A DNA stretch of 64,000 bases from Salinisphaera sp. UBA1666 (GTDB lineage: Bacteria > Pseudomonadota > Gammaproteobacteria > Nevskiales > Salinisphaeraceae). Positions within the stretch are counted from its first letter, which is position 1; each line of letters starts with the position of its first letter. Of this stretch, positions 12,528-21,872 are shown piece after piece. The notes below the pieces were generated by a model. That model made no database searches. It had not been told where the DNA came from and saw only the letters and a program-made list of their open reading frames with translations. Both the position numbers and the translations under genes were made by a program. The stretch covers positions 1-64,000 of the forward strand of contig DCKU01000028.1 in assembly GCA_002320455.1 (NCBI GenBank), in the 5' to 3' direction.

Positions 12528-13553
12528 ATGAAACGCGCGTTTCCGTTTGCCGCGATCGTCGGCCAGGCCGACATGAAACTGGCCCTGGAAATCACCGCGG
12601 TAGATCCCTCGGTCGGCGGCGTGCTGGTCTTTGGTGACCGCGGCACCGGCAAGTCCACCGCGGTACGCGGATTGGCCGACGTACTGCCCGAAATCACAGC
12701 GATCGCGGATTGCGATTACGGCTGTGACCCGGCCAGCGAAACGGATGCGCGTTGTGATGATTGTCGAGTGCGCGGTCAGAGCAAACGCAAGACTCGAAAA
12801 ATGCCCGTGCCGGTGGTGGATCTGCCGCTCGGGGCGAGCGAGGATCGTATCGTCGGTGCCCTGGACCTGGAGCGCGCCCTGACGGCCGGCGAGAAACGTT
12901 TCGCGCCCGGCCTTCTGGCCAAGGCCCATCGGGGCTATCTCTACGTCGACGAGATCAACCTGCTCGAGGACCATATCGTGGATCTGTTGCTCGACGTGGC
13001 CGCCAGCGGCGTGAATATCGTCGAGCGTGAAGGTCTGTCGGTGCGTCATCCGGCCGAGTTCGTGCTGATTGGCAGCGGTAACCCGGAAGAAGGCGAGCTG
13101 CGCCCGCAGCTGCTCGATCGTTTCGGCCTGGCCGTGGATATCGCCACGCCCACGGATTTGGGCGATCGTGTGACGGCCGTGCAGCGCGCCGATGCCTTCA
13201 AGCGCACGCCGGCGGAGATGGCCGAACGGTTCAAACGAGCCAACGGCCGCGTACGTCAGCGTATCCGACGTGCAAGAGAACGCCTGCCGACGGTCGAGAC
13301 GCCGAAATCCGTCATCGAGCAGGCCTCGACCCTCTGCATGACGCTTGGCACCGACGGCCTTCGCGGCGAACTCACGCTGATTCGCGCGGCCCGCGCGCTG
13401 GCGGCCCTTGACGGGCAAGAGGCTGTGACGAGCGCGCATCTGCAACGTATCGCCCCGGCGGCCCTCGGGCATCGCCTGCGCCGGGATTCATTAGACGAGT
13501 CAGGCTCGGCGGCGCGTATCCAGCGTGCGATAACCGAGTGTTTCGGCGCGTGA
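12528..13553 (+). CDS. bchI: Magnesium chelatase ATPase subunit I
   Basis: BchI is the AAA+ ATPase that, with BchD, drives Mg insertion into protoporphyrin IX by BchH. The 341-aa protein has Walker A GDRGTGKST at residues 36-44, the Cys-containing insert (CDYGCDP...CDDC), Walker B YLYVDEINLL and the sensor region GSGNPEEGELRPQLLDRFGL. It is the first gene of the forward bchIDO-crtIB group, with CAGGGA before the ATG. Its stop overlaps the bchD start as GTGA. Confidence 0.96.
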   Translation: MKRAFPFAAIVGQADMKLALEITAVDPSVGGVLVFGDRGTGKSTAVRGLADVLPEITAIADCDYGCDPASETDARCDDCRVRGQSKRKTRKMPVPVVDLPLGASEDRIVGALDLERALTAGEKRFAPGLLAKAHRGYLYVDEINLLEDHIVDLLLDVAASGVNIVEREGLSVRHPAEFVLIGSGNPEEGELRPQLLDRFGLAVDIATPTDLGDRVTAVQRADAFKRTPAEMAERFKRANGRVRQRIRRARERLPTVETPKSVIEQASTLCMTLGTDGLRGELTLIRAARALAALDGQEAVTSAHLQRIAPAALGHRLRRDSLDESGSAARIQRAITECFGA

Positions 13554-15406
13554 GCAGCGCGCCGGGCGGCGACGATCCGTTCGTCTTTGGCGATGCCTGT
13601 GCGGCAGCGGCTATTCTGGCCGTCGATCCTATCGGTCTCGGCGGTGTGCGTCTGACGGCCCGCTGCGGGCCTACCCGCCACGCCTGGCAGGCTCAAACTA
13701 AAGCGCTCGCGGCTGGGCGGTCCTTCGCCCAGCTGCCTTCACACCTCGACGATACGGTGCTTTTTGGCGGGCTGGATATTTCGGCCACGCTGTCGGCCGG
13801 TCGCACCGTGCGACACCGCGGATTTTTGGAACAGGCCAACGGCGCGATCATCGTCATGCCGGGGGCCGAGCGCTGTAGTGCCGAGCACGCCGCGCGTATC
13901 GCCCATGTGATGGACAGCGAGACGTCAGGTGAGGCCTCGCCGACGCGATTTTCGGTCATCGCGCTCGACGAACGGGTCGCTCCCGACGAGGGGCTGCCGG
14001 GCGTGCTCGCCGAACGCCTGGCGATCCATCTCTATCTCGATGAATGGTCGCGCGAATGGCAAAACACGTCGTGGCCGTTCACCCCGGCGACGATCGACGA
14101 TGCGAGGGCGCGGTTGGCCGATATCCATGCCCCGGAGGCGATAGTCGAAGCGATCTGTGAAACCGCGCGGGCGCTTGGCATTGCTACGCTTCGGGCGCCG
14201 CTCGCAGCACTTCACGTCGCGCGTTGCGCCGCAGCCCTGGACCAACGCCCGACATTGGCCGACGAGGATCTCGCCCTTGCCACGCGGCTCGTGCTTGCAC
14301 CCAGGGCGACCCGTCGCCCGGCCCGTACAGACGACAGCCAGGACAGATCGGTCGAGGCCGACGACTCGTCAGCCGAAGCAGATCCGACGGGCGCTTCTGA
14401 GGCCGAGACATCGTCGGATACCGAGCCGGCAGATAACGGCGAGGCACCCGGCGCGAGTGAAACCCACAAACCACGCGAGGCAAGCGCAGACGATTCTTCG
14501 GATGCGACGGACCACACCTCGCAGTCCGTCAGTCAGGATATCGAAGACCTCATGCTCGAAGCCGCTACCGCGCGGCTGCCGGCGGGCCTGCTGGAAGGTA
14601 CGGGCGAGCTGTCCCAGGCCCTGCCGCGAGCGGCAACCGGCGGACGGCGAGGGCCCAAGCGCGCGGACGGCGCTCGCGGGCGGCCGCTGGCCAGCCGGCC
14701 AGGTTTGCCCAATGATCGCCAGCGCTTGGACGTGATGGCCACGCTGCGCGCCGCCGCGCCTTGGCAGCGGCTCCGAGGGCGGCCCCATGGGGACACGCCG
14801 CTGCGTATCCGCAAGGCTGATCTGCACGTTCGACGATTCGCCAGTATTCAGGAAACCGCCACGCTGTTCGTGGTGGATGCCTCAGGGTCGTCGGCACTGC
14901 ATCGGCTGGCCGAGGCCAAAGGCGCGGTCGAGCTGCTGCTGGCCGATTGTTATATCCGTCGCGACCGCGTAGGGCTGATCGTGTTCCGCGGGCGTGCCGC
15001 CGATGCGGTGCTGCCCCCCACGCGGTCTTTGACCCGGGCCAAGCGTGTACTGGCCGGTCTGCCCGGGGGCGGGCCTACGCCGCTGGCCGGTGCCATCGAT
15101 GAGGCCGGCCAGATGGCCGATCAAGCGGCCGCGGCTGGCCAACGCCCCTTGCTCGTGTTCCTGACCGACGGCCGGGGCAACATCGATGCCACCGGCGTGC
15201 CCAACCGAGCGCGTGCCGCGGCCGACAGCGAGCGCGCAGCGGCCCGGCTGGCCGCCCGCGGTTATCGAGCGCTGGTTATCGATATCGCTCCTCGGCCGCG
15301 CCCGGCAGCGAAGACGTTGGCCGAGCAGTTGCATGCCCGTTATCTGGGCCTACCCCAGGCGGGCGCCCAGCGCCTGTCCGAAGCGGTTCGCGAGGTACAA
15401 TCATGA
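13550..15406 (+). CDS. bchD: Magnesium chelatase subunit D
   Basis: BchD is the scaffold of the BchI-BchD motor. The protein (618 aa) has a degenerate AAA+ domain, a long acidic/Ser-rich linker (about residues 260-335, rich in D, E, S and T), and a C-terminal VWA domain with the MIDAS motif DASGSS and the TDGRGN loop. The start is taken as GTG 13550 (4-nt overlap with bchI); GTG 13538 is also in frame. The end overlaps bchO by ATGA. Confidence 0.95.
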   Translation: MSSAPGGDDPFVFGDACAAAAILAVDPIGLGGVRLTARCGPTRHAWQAQTKALAAGRSFAQLPSHLDDTVLFGGLDISATLSAGRTVRHRGFLEQANGAIIVMPGAERCSAEHAARIAHVMDSETSGEASPTRFSVIALDERVAPDEGLPGVLAERLAIHLYLDEWSREWQNTSWPFTPATIDDARARLADIHAPEAIVEAICETARALGIATLRAPLAALHVARCAAALDQRPTLADEDLALATRLVLAPRATRRPARTDDSQDRSVEADDSSAEADPTGASEAETSSDTEPADNGEAPGASETHKPREASADDSSDATDHTSQSVSQDIEDLMLEAATARLPAGLLEGTGELSQALPRAATGGRRGPKRADGARGRPLASRPGLPNDRQRLDVMATLRAAAPWQRLRGRPHGDTPLRIRKADLHVRRFASIQETATLFVVDASGSSALHRLAEAKGAVELLLADCYIRRDRVGLIVFRGRAADAVLPPTRSLTRAKRVLAGLPGGGPTPLAGAIDEAGQMADQAAAAGQRPLLVFLTDGRGNIDATGVPNRARAAADSERAAARLAARGYRALVIDIAPRPRPAAKTLAEQLHARYLGLPQAGAQRLSEAVREVQS

Positions 15407-16302
15407 GTCGACTCGACTGGCAGGTCGAACGCCACCGCTGGCCTAACGCCGACTATTCGTCGTTCGTCAGCGCCGGGGCCTTGCGGTGGCATATACAGCA
15501 CGTCGCTGCAGACCATGAGACCGCGAGGCGGCCCAAGATACTGCTGGTCCACGGCACCGGCGCATCGACCCACTCATGGCGCGACAATCTGTTGCCGCTG
15601 GCAGGCGCGGGTGATGTGCTGGCCATGGACCTGCCCGGCCACGGCTTTACCCAGCGTCCGGCTGCCGACCGGCTCTCGCTGCCCGCCATGGCGCATCAGC
15701 TGAGCGGATTACTGGCCGCGCTATCGTTCTCGCCGGATCTGGTGGTGGGGCATTCGGCCGGGGCCGCCATCCTGATTCGCATGGCACTGGACGGTCAGAT
15801 CGCGCCACGCGATATCATCAGCCTGAACGGCGCGCTTTATCCTTTCGAGGGTCGAACACAACGCGCGTTTCCGGCGATCGCTCGGGCGCTCTTCTTGAAC
15901 CCGCTGGTGCCCCGGGTTTTTGCGCTCGGCGCCGGAAAGCCCCAGCGAGTGGCCCGGCTTATCGAAGGCACCGGATCCAAGCTGGACGATGACGGCCTGG
16001 CGCTCTATGGCCGCTTGTTCGCCTGTTCGGCCCATGCCGGCGCCGCGCTTGGCATGATGGCGCGTTGGGATCTCGACGCGCTGGATCGGGATATCGCGGG
16101 TTTGCAACAGTCCTTGATGTTGGTCGTCGGCGAGCGGGACCGGGCGGTGCCGCCCTCGCGCGCTGCGGACCTGGCGCGGCGCCTTGCGAGCTGTCGCTGT
16201 GTGACGTTGCCCGGTTTGGGCCATCTGGCACACGAGGAGGCCCCGGACGTCGTCAACGCGCTCGTTCTTGAGCGACTCGAAGAATGTGGCCTAACTGACT
16301 GA
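15403..16302 (+). CDS. bchO: Magnesium chelatase accessory alpha/beta hydrolase BchO
   Basis: A 299-aa alpha/beta-hydrolase fold protein: oxyanion region LLVHGTGAS, nucleophile elbow GHSAG, acid region GERDRAV and His in GLGHLAHEE. The bchI-bchD-bchO order is standard in purple bacteria; BchO is required for efficient bacteriochlorophyll synthesis but its reaction is not established. ATGA overlap with bchD indicates translational coupling. Confidence 0.93.
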   Translation: MSRLDWQVERHRWPNADYSSFVSAGALRWHIQHVAADHETARRPKILLVHGTGASTHSWRDNLLPLAGAGDVLAMDLPGHGFTQRPAADRLSLPAMAHQLSGLLAALSFSPDLVVGHSAGAAILIRMALDGQIAPRDIISLNGALYPFEGRTQRAFPAIARALFLNPLVPRVFALGAGKPQRVARLIEGTGSKLDDDGLALYGRLFACSAHAGAALGMMARWDLDALDRDIAGLQQSLMLVVGERDRAVPPSRAADLARRLASCRCVTLPGLGHLAHEEAPDVVNALVLERLEECGLTD

Positions 16303-16303
16303 T

Positions 16304-17797
16304 ATGAAAGAGCGCGCCATCATCATCGGCTCGGGGTTTGGCGGACTGGCGACCGGCGTGCGCCTTGCGGCCAAAGGCTACGATGTAACCGTTCTCGAAT
16401 CGCTGGACGCCCCCGGGGGGCGCGCCTATGTGCATCGCCAGGACGGCTTTGTCTTCGACGGTGGGCCCACGATTATCACCGCGCCGTTCCTGTTAGAGGA
16501 GCTCTGGGCGCTGTGTGGCCGCAAGCTGCACGACGAGATCGATCTGCGAGCCATCGAGCCGTTCTACGATATCCGCTTCGACGACGGCGACGTGTTGCAC
16601 TATTCCGGTGACCCGGCGGCCATGCGCGATGAGGTCCGGCGAATTTCACCTGCAGATGTGGATGGTTACGAGCGGTTTCTCGAGCTGTCTCGACGTATTT
16701 TCGAGGTTGGTTTCGAGCGCCTGGGCCATGTCTCGTTCGCCGACTGGCGCACGATGCTCAAAGTGGCCCCGGAGCTTGTCCGGCTCAAAAGCTATCGCAG
16801 CGTCTATGGCCTCGTGACCTCTTACGTCGAGCATCCCAAGCTGCGTATCGCCTTAAGTTTTCATCCGTTGCTGGTGGGCGGTAATCCGTTCCAGACGACG
16901 TCGGTCTATGCGCTGATCGCCTACCTGGAGCGGCGTTGGGGCGTGCACTACGTGATGGGCGGCACCGGCCGGCTTGTCGACGGGCTCTGTGACTTGATTC
17001 GAGGCCAGGGCGGCCAGATTCGGTTCAACGCGAAAGTAGCGGCCATTGAAACCGAAGACGGGTGTGTAACGGGCGTGCGACTGGCCTCCGGCGAGCGGCT
17101 GGCCAGTCGTATCGTCGTCTCCAACGCCGATTCGGCCACAACGTATCGAAAGCTTTTGCCCGCCGGCACATCGCGTCGATGGCATCCGCGACGTTTGAAG
17201 CGCGCCCGCTACTCGATGAGCCTGTTTGTCTGGTATTTCGGTACCGACCGGCGCTACGACGACGTACCCCATCACAGCATCCTTCTGGGCCCGCGCTATC
17301 GCGAATTGCTCGACGATATCTTCAAGCATCACCGCCTGGCCGACGATTTCAGCCTGTATCTGCATCGGCCGACCGCGACCGACCGGGCGATGGCGCCTGA
17401 CGGCTGCGATGCCTTCTATGTCCTGTCGCCGGTGCCCCACCAGGCCTCGGGTACTGACTGGGACACGCGAGCTGAGCGCTATCGCCAGGCGATCGAGGAC
17501 TTCCTAGCGGCTACCGTGCTGCCCGGTCTGGGCGCGCACGTCGTGTCCTCACGCGTAATGACGCCGCAGGATTTCGAGTCTCGCCTGGACAGCTATCAAG
17601 GGGCCGCATTCGGCCTGGCGCCGACTCTTACCCAGAGTGCATGGTTTCGGCCGCACAACGTCAGCCGAGATGTCGACGGACTATATTTCGTTGGCGCGGG
17701 AACGCATCCGGGGGCCGGTGTGCCCGGCGTACTATCTTCGGCACGCGTTGTCGATAGCGCGCTGCCGGATTTGAGGAATAGCCATGACCTACCGTGA
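16304..17797 (+). CDS. crtI: Phytoene desaturase CrtI
   Basis: Converts phytoene by successive desaturations to neurosporene or lycopene. The 497-aa protein opens with the FAD-binding dinucleotide motif (IIIGSGFGGLATGVRLAA) and has the C-terminal carotenoid-oxidoreductase signature region GLYFVGAGTHPGAGVPGVL. It starts 1 nt after bchO and overlaps crtB by 14 nt, so the two carotenoid genes are part of the bchIDO transcript. Confidence 0.96.
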   Translation: MKERAIIIGSGFGGLATGVRLAAKGYDVTVLESLDAPGGRAYVHRQDGFVFDGGPTIITAPFLLEELWALCGRKLHDEIDLRAIEPFYDIRFDDGDVLHYSGDPAAMRDEVRRISPADVDGYERFLELSRRIFEVGFERLGHVSFADWRTMLKVAPELVRLKSYRSVYGLVTSYVEHPKLRIALSFHPLLVGGNPFQTTSVYALIAYLERRWGVHYVMGGTGRLVDGLCDLIRGQGGQIRFNAKVAAIETEDGCVTGVRLASGERLASRIVVSNADSATTYRKLLPAGTSRRWHPRRLKRARYSMSLFVWYFGTDRRYDDVPHHSILLGPRYRELLDDIFKHHRLADDFSLYLHRPTATDRAMAPDGCDAFYVLSPVPHQASGTDWDTRAERYRQAIEDFLAATVLPGLGAHVVSSRVMTPQDFESRLDSYQGAAFGLAPTLTQSAWFRPHNVSRDVDGLYFVGAGTHPGAGVPGVLSSARVVDSALPDLRNSHDLP

Positions 17798-18884
17798 GCG
17801 CTGCGCCGATCGTGTGGCCTGTCGGTCGCTGCTTGAAACCGGGTCGCAGAGCTTTGCGCTGGCCGCTCGGCTGTTGCCGCGGGCCGTGCGCGACGATGCC
17901 ACCGCGCTGTATGCGTTTTGTCGCGTGGCCGACGACGCAATCGACGAAAGCGCGGCTCCGCGCGAAGCGCTAGATGATCTGCAGCAGCGCCTGGACGCGA
18001 TTGCAGAAGGCCGGCCGCAGGCGTACGCGGTTGATCGGGCCGTGGCTGATGTCGTGGCGCGTCGGGATATTCCGGTCGCGCTGCTGGCGTCGCTCGTCGA
18101 AGGGCTGAGCTGGGATGTCGCCGGTCACGCGTTCGATACGCCGGCCGATACGAAAGACTACGCCGTGCGTGTCGCGGCCACCGTTGGCTTGATGATGACC
18201 TGTCTGATGGGCATACGCGACGCCGATACACTCACTCGCGCCGGTGAGCTGGGCATGGCTATGCAGATGACAAATATCGCCCGTGATGTCGCAGCCGACG
18301 GTCGGCAGGGGCGTTGTTATGTGCCGGCACGGCAACGCCTCAAGGCTTTTGGCCACGAGCGGTTGCCCGAAGCGGCTGAATGGTCGCGCCCGGAAGGGCG
18401 TGCGATGGTGGCCGCGCTTCTGGCAGAAGCTGACGCTTACTACGGTGCGGCCTGGTCGGGGATCCAACGCCTGCCACGCGGATGTCGTACGGCGATTCGC
18501 GCTGCGGCGCTCATCTATCGTGAGATCGGGCAGGTGATCGCTGCTCGAGGCCACGACGCCAGCCTGGGACGCGCGGTCGTACCGCGCCGCGTCAAATGGC
18601 GGCTTGCCGTCCGTGCCATGCGGGCCGGGCCGGGGCCTAACGGCCGTGAAAACGCCCGCCCAACAGCGCCGCGAGAGCTGCAGAGGCTCGTCGCCCTGTG
18701 TCAGCGGCCGGCCCGCAGCAGTGTGCGGCTGGATCCGAAAACGCTGCGGTGGTGGCAACTTGTCGCGCGCTGGGCCTGGGTGGTCGAGCTGTTCGGCGAG
18801 CTGGCCGAGCGCGAGCGTCTTGACAGCCCGCGTGAAGCCACGTCGAATGAAATTTCTGGTTCGATCTCATCATCACCGAGGTAA
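17784..18884 (+). CDS. crtB: Phytoene synthase CrtB
   Basis: Head-to-head condensation of two geranylgeranyl diphosphates to phytoene. The 366-aa protein has both Asp-rich Mg sites, DDAIDES (residues about 51-57) and NIARDVAAD. It is somewhat longer than many CrtB proteins because of a basic C-terminal tail. Translationally coupled to crtI. Confidence 0.95.
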   Translation: MTYRERCADRVACRSLLETGSQSFALAARLLPRAVRDDATALYAFCRVADDAIDESAAPREALDDLQQRLDAIAEGRPQAYAVDRAVADVVARRDIPVALLASLVEGLSWDVAGHAFDTPADTKDYAVRVAATVGLMMTCLMGIRDADTLTRAGELGMAMQMTNIARDVAADGRQGRCYVPARQRLKAFGHERLPEAAEWSRPEGRAMVAALLAEADAYYGAAWSGIQRLPRGCRTAIRAAALIYREIGQVIAARGHDASLGRAVVPRRVKWRLAVRAMRAGPGPNGRENARPTAPRELQRLVALCQRPARSSVRLDPKTLRWWQLVARWAWVVELFGELAERERLDSPREATSNEISGSISSSPR

Positions 18885-18889
18885 CACTC

Positions 18890-18991
18890 ATGCCTGCTAC
18901 CGGTATTGCTCTGTCGGCGTTCATCATGGCGGTTGTCGTTCTGCTGGGCGGGGGCCTGCTCGAGCTCCGTAATCTGAAGAACAACAAATAA
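18890..18991 (+). CDS. Small single-span membrane protein, unknown function
   Basis: A 33-aa open frame starting 5 nt after crtB: MPATGIALSAFIMAV..., one hydrophobic helix (about residues 5-25) and a polar, basic tail ending LRNLKNNK. It is too short for automatic ORF calling. GAGGTAAC lies a few bases upstream and could act as a ribosome site. I do not recognise a family; it superficially resembles small transporter subunits of the MetS type. Its place in the crtB transcript suggests it is translated. Confidence 0.5.
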   Translation: MPATGIALSAFIMAVVVLLGGGLLELRNLKNNK

Positions 18992-19037
18992 TCGCGACGA
19001 CGCGCACTCCGAGCCTGTAGCTGTCGAGGTTCGGGGT

Positions 19038-19274
19038 GTGCTGAGCCTTTTTTTCGACTCTGGGCTGGTGGCCGCCCTCGGGATCGGCGTGTTGCTGCTC
19101 GAGGGCCTATGGTGGTGGCGCTGTCGCGCTCGTATTCCCTACGGCTTTCTCGCCTCCGGCGCGCTGCTTCTGGTGGCCCTGGGTCTGGCGCTACGTGATG
19201 CCTCGGCGCCGTGGATCGGTCTGGCGATGGCGGGTGCCTTAATGGCCCATATTTACGACGTTAAGTCGCGCTAG
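19038..19274 (+). CDS. Small multi-span membrane protein, unknown function
   Basis: A 78-aa protein with a GTG start and probably three hydrophobic segments (about residues 5-22, 34-52 and 55-72). It lies in the same direction as crtB and converges on crtC, with the two stops overlapping by 4 nt. No family is recognised. Its placement in the carotenoid block is the only functional hint. Confidence 0.6.
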   Translation: MLSLFFDSGLVAALGIGVLLLEGLWWWRCRARIPYGFLASGALLLVALGLALRDASAPWIGLAMAGALMAHIYDVKSR

Positions 19275-20224
19275 GCTTTGCGCCGCGACTGGCGTGGCAT
19301 CTTGCAGCGCAGCAGATAGCGTACGAGCGGGTTTTCGAATCGCGCCAGCGACAGGCTTTCGTGGACGCCATGTGATTTTCGCCCGTCGATCTGTGTGACG
19401 ATCGCCGAGCGGCTATAGAAAGGCGTGTCTTCCAGGGTGTGGCGCACCGCAGTGCTCGCGCGTCGCTCGCTCCTGGCGTGTCGTGGCATGCGCCAGATCG
19501 GCGTCGATGGCAAGCGCTGCCAGTCGGCGGCATCGACATGGGTGACGTGTCCGGCCGAATCTATCCGGAGGGCGTAGTGGCGTTCTTGGCCGCCGACTTC
19601 ACGGGTGTCGTAATGGATCGCGCTTGCCACGCCGGTGTTCACGCGTGACCACTCCCAGTCGAGGAAATCGCGCTCCAAGGCGCGGCTGCCGCGGTTATGA
19701 TCCAGATAACCGCGACCGCGCCATGACAGGCCAGGCTCGGAAAGATCGAGCTGCACCCGGCTGTCGGGAGCCACCGGGTGCCACTGGTGATGACCGGCGT
19801 GATCCAGTGCAAGCGGCGTGGGCGTCATCGCGATCGGTTCCACGACAATCCGCCCGCGAATTCGCCGGGGGATCGGGGCACCGCGGCAGTCGAGCTCGAT
19901 GACCAGTTTCTCGCCGTCCCACGTCAACGTATTGGCTGCGAGCGTATAACGATCGGGCGTCACAGCTAGGTCGGCGCTGCCGTGCTCGGTCATCGACCAG
20001 CGCCGTGTCGGGCCATAAAGTGCGACGTTGACCGCGCAGTGGTTGGCCGCCGGTGCGCCGCCCGCGCCCGCGAACCGGCGGGCGTGGTGATAGTAGGGCG
20101 AGAAGACGTTACCGATGAACGCGATTACGGTCACGGCGTGACGCCCGTCGTCCGAGACGCCGTCGATGTACCACCAGGCATAGCCGTTGTTTGTCACGGC
20201 CTGATCGAATCCAGGGAAGCTCAT
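19271..20224 (-). CDS. crtC: Acyclic carotenoid 1,2-hydratase CrtC
   Basis: Adds water across the terminal double bond of neurosporene or lycopene, the first step towards spheroidene/spirilloxanthin. The 317-aa product begins MSFPGFDQAVTNNGYAWWYIDG and has the family region GRGYLDHNRGSRALERDF. The longer open frame to 20308 lies inside crtD; the ATG at 20224 overlaps the crtD stop as ATGA, so that start is used. Confidence 0.92.
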   Translation of the reverse strand: MSFPGFDQAVTNNGYAWWYIDGVSDDGRHAVTVIAFIGNVFSPYYHHARRFAGAGGAPAANHCAVNVALYGPTRRWSMTEHGSADLAVTPDRYTLAANTLTWDGEKLVIELDCRGAPIPRRIRGRIVVEPIAMTPTPLALDHAGHHQWHPVAPDSRVQLDLSEPGLSWRGRGYLDHNRGSRALERDFLDWEWSRVNTGVASAIHYDTREVGGQERHYALRIDSAGHVTHVDAADWQRLPSTPIWRMPRHARSERRASTAVRHTLEDTPFYSRSAIVTQIDGRKSHGVHESLSLARFENPLVRYLLRCKMPRQSRRKA

Positions 20225-21723
20225 GTCGATGCGTGATCCTCGAGGAGGGCGCGCGCCGCGTGCTGGCCAGATAGAGCGGCCATGGGCAGCCCGGCTCCGG
20301 GATGACAACTGCCGCCGGCCAGATATAGCCCGTGGATCTTCGAACGCGCCGTGGGGCGTTGAAACGGTGCACGCCAGCCGTGGGCGGCATGCCCGTACAG
20401 CGCGCCCCGGGAGCCGGGGAACGCGCGGGCAAACGCCGCTGGATCGGTTCGGACAACGTCCGGCCGAGCCAGCTCCAGCGCTAGACCGTGGGCCGCTAGC
20501 CGGGCATCGACGCGCTCAGTCAGAGCCGACAGGGCACCGGGGTCGAGCGGCGTGACTGCGGGCGGGGCGTTGACCAGGCACAGCAGGCGCTCGGCGCCCA
20601 GCTCGCTTACGTGATCCACGGCGGGTCGGTCCTGGGCGCAGAGATAAATCGTCGGGTCGCGCGGCAGCCGGCCCTGGCCGAAGATGTCGTTGAACTCGGC
20701 GCGATAATCGGCGTTGAACAACACGTTGTGGTGCGTCAGGTCATCGCTTGCCAGCCGGCGTCGACAGACCCAGGTCACGCCGGACAGGCCGGCATCAGTA
20801 GCGATCCGTCGATGGACCGCACGGCGCGCGGCAGCGCCCAGGGTGCCGTCGGCCAGCGCGCGCGCATCGCCGTTGAATACCACGTGAGAAGACGCGATAT
20901 AGCGCTCGTCGGCCAGATGCAGGCCCCGGACACGGCCGCCCGCGATTTCCAGCTCGGTGACGGTCTGGCCGGTTTCGATAACGACACCCAGCCGCCGTGC
21001 AACGCGCGCAAGAGCTCGCGCCAGCTCGATCATCCCCCCGTTAATCTGCCAAACGCCGGCCTGCTCGACGTGGGCGATGAGCATGAGGCTGGCGCTGGCC
21101 TGGAACGGGTCCGAGCCGGTATAGGTGGCATAGCGCGCGAACAGCTGGCGCAGCCGCGGATCATCGAAATGCTGGCCAAGCGCTCGCCACAGACTGGCAA
21201 ACGGGTTGAGCCGGGCCATATCCAACCAGCCGCTGGGGCCGTGGCGGCCCATCAGGCGGACGATGCCGGGCCTGGGCTCGCGCATGAACGGGCCGTCTAA
21301 CAGCCGCGCCGCGCGGGTCGATGCCCGCAGGAAACCGGCGAACTGATCGGCCGCACGCGCGCCGGCAAAGGCCGACACGGCTTCAAGACTGCGCTGGCGA
21401 TCGGCAAACAGATCCAAGCGGCTGCCATCCGGCCAGATATGACGTGCCAAGACATCCGCGGGTTGATAGCTGATCTCGTCGGCCAGACATGTGCCAGCGC
21501 GCGCGAGTGAGGCATCGAAAACGTCGGCCAGCGTGAACACGGTGGGCCCCGCATCGACGGCTTGGCCGTCGGTGTACTGCACACGCAGCTTGCCGCCGAC
21601 GGATGCGGCCTGCTCAAACAGCTGCACCGAGTGTCCGGCCGCCGCCAGCTCGATCGCCGCGATCAGTCCGCCCATGCCGCCGCCGATGACGACGCTGGGC
21701 TGATGTGTGTCGGACTGGCCCAT
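20221..21723 (-). CDS. crtD: Hydroxyneurosporene desaturase CrtD
   Basis: A second carotenoid desaturase, acting at C-3,4 of hydroxylated/methoxylated carotenoids. The 500-aa protein has an N-terminal FAD motif (VVIGGGMGGLIAAIELAAAGH) and the C-terminal GLYLAGGSCHPGAGLPMA signature. The start is ATG 21723; an upstream in-frame GTG at 21744 would add 7 residues. It is transcribed divergently from crtE and coupled to crtC. Confidence 0.93.
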   Translation of the reverse strand: MGQSDTHQPSVVIGGGMGGLIAAIELAAAGHSVQLFEQAASVGGKLRVQYTDGQAVDAGPTVFTLADVFDASLARAGTCLADEISYQPADVLARHIWPDGSRLDLFADRQRSLEAVSAFAGARAADQFAGFLRASTRAARLLDGPFMREPRPGIVRLMGRHGPSGWLDMARLNPFASLWRALGQHFDDPRLRQLFARYATYTGSDPFQASASLMLIAHVEQAGVWQINGGMIELARALARVARRLGVVIETGQTVTELEIAGGRVRGLHLADERYIASSHVVFNGDARALADGTLGAAARRAVHRRIATDAGLSGVTWVCRRRLASDDLTHHNVLFNADYRAEFNDIFGQGRLPRDPTIYLCAQDRPAVDHVSELGAERLLCLVNAPPAVTPLDPGALSALTERVDARLAAHGLALELARPDVVRTDPAAFARAFPGSRGALYGHAAHGWRAPFQRPTARSKIHGLYLAGGSCHPGAGLPMAALSGQHAARALLEDHAST

Positions 21724-21872
21724 ACCGGCATACAGCGGAAACACGAAACAACGGCCAGAGTGCCTATCGACCGAGCCGGCGTACAGCGCGCGTTGACGCC
21801 GTGCCGCGGCCTGCTAGGCTTTTGACCTATCGAGACATTTCGTCGCCGCGCGAACGATCGATGGGAGCCGGC

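Noticed and set aside
21745..21872. PpsR/CrtJ palindrome in the crtD-crtE divergent region
   Set aside because: No TGT-N12-ACA match was found by eye; weaker variants are too common in GC-rich DNA to report.
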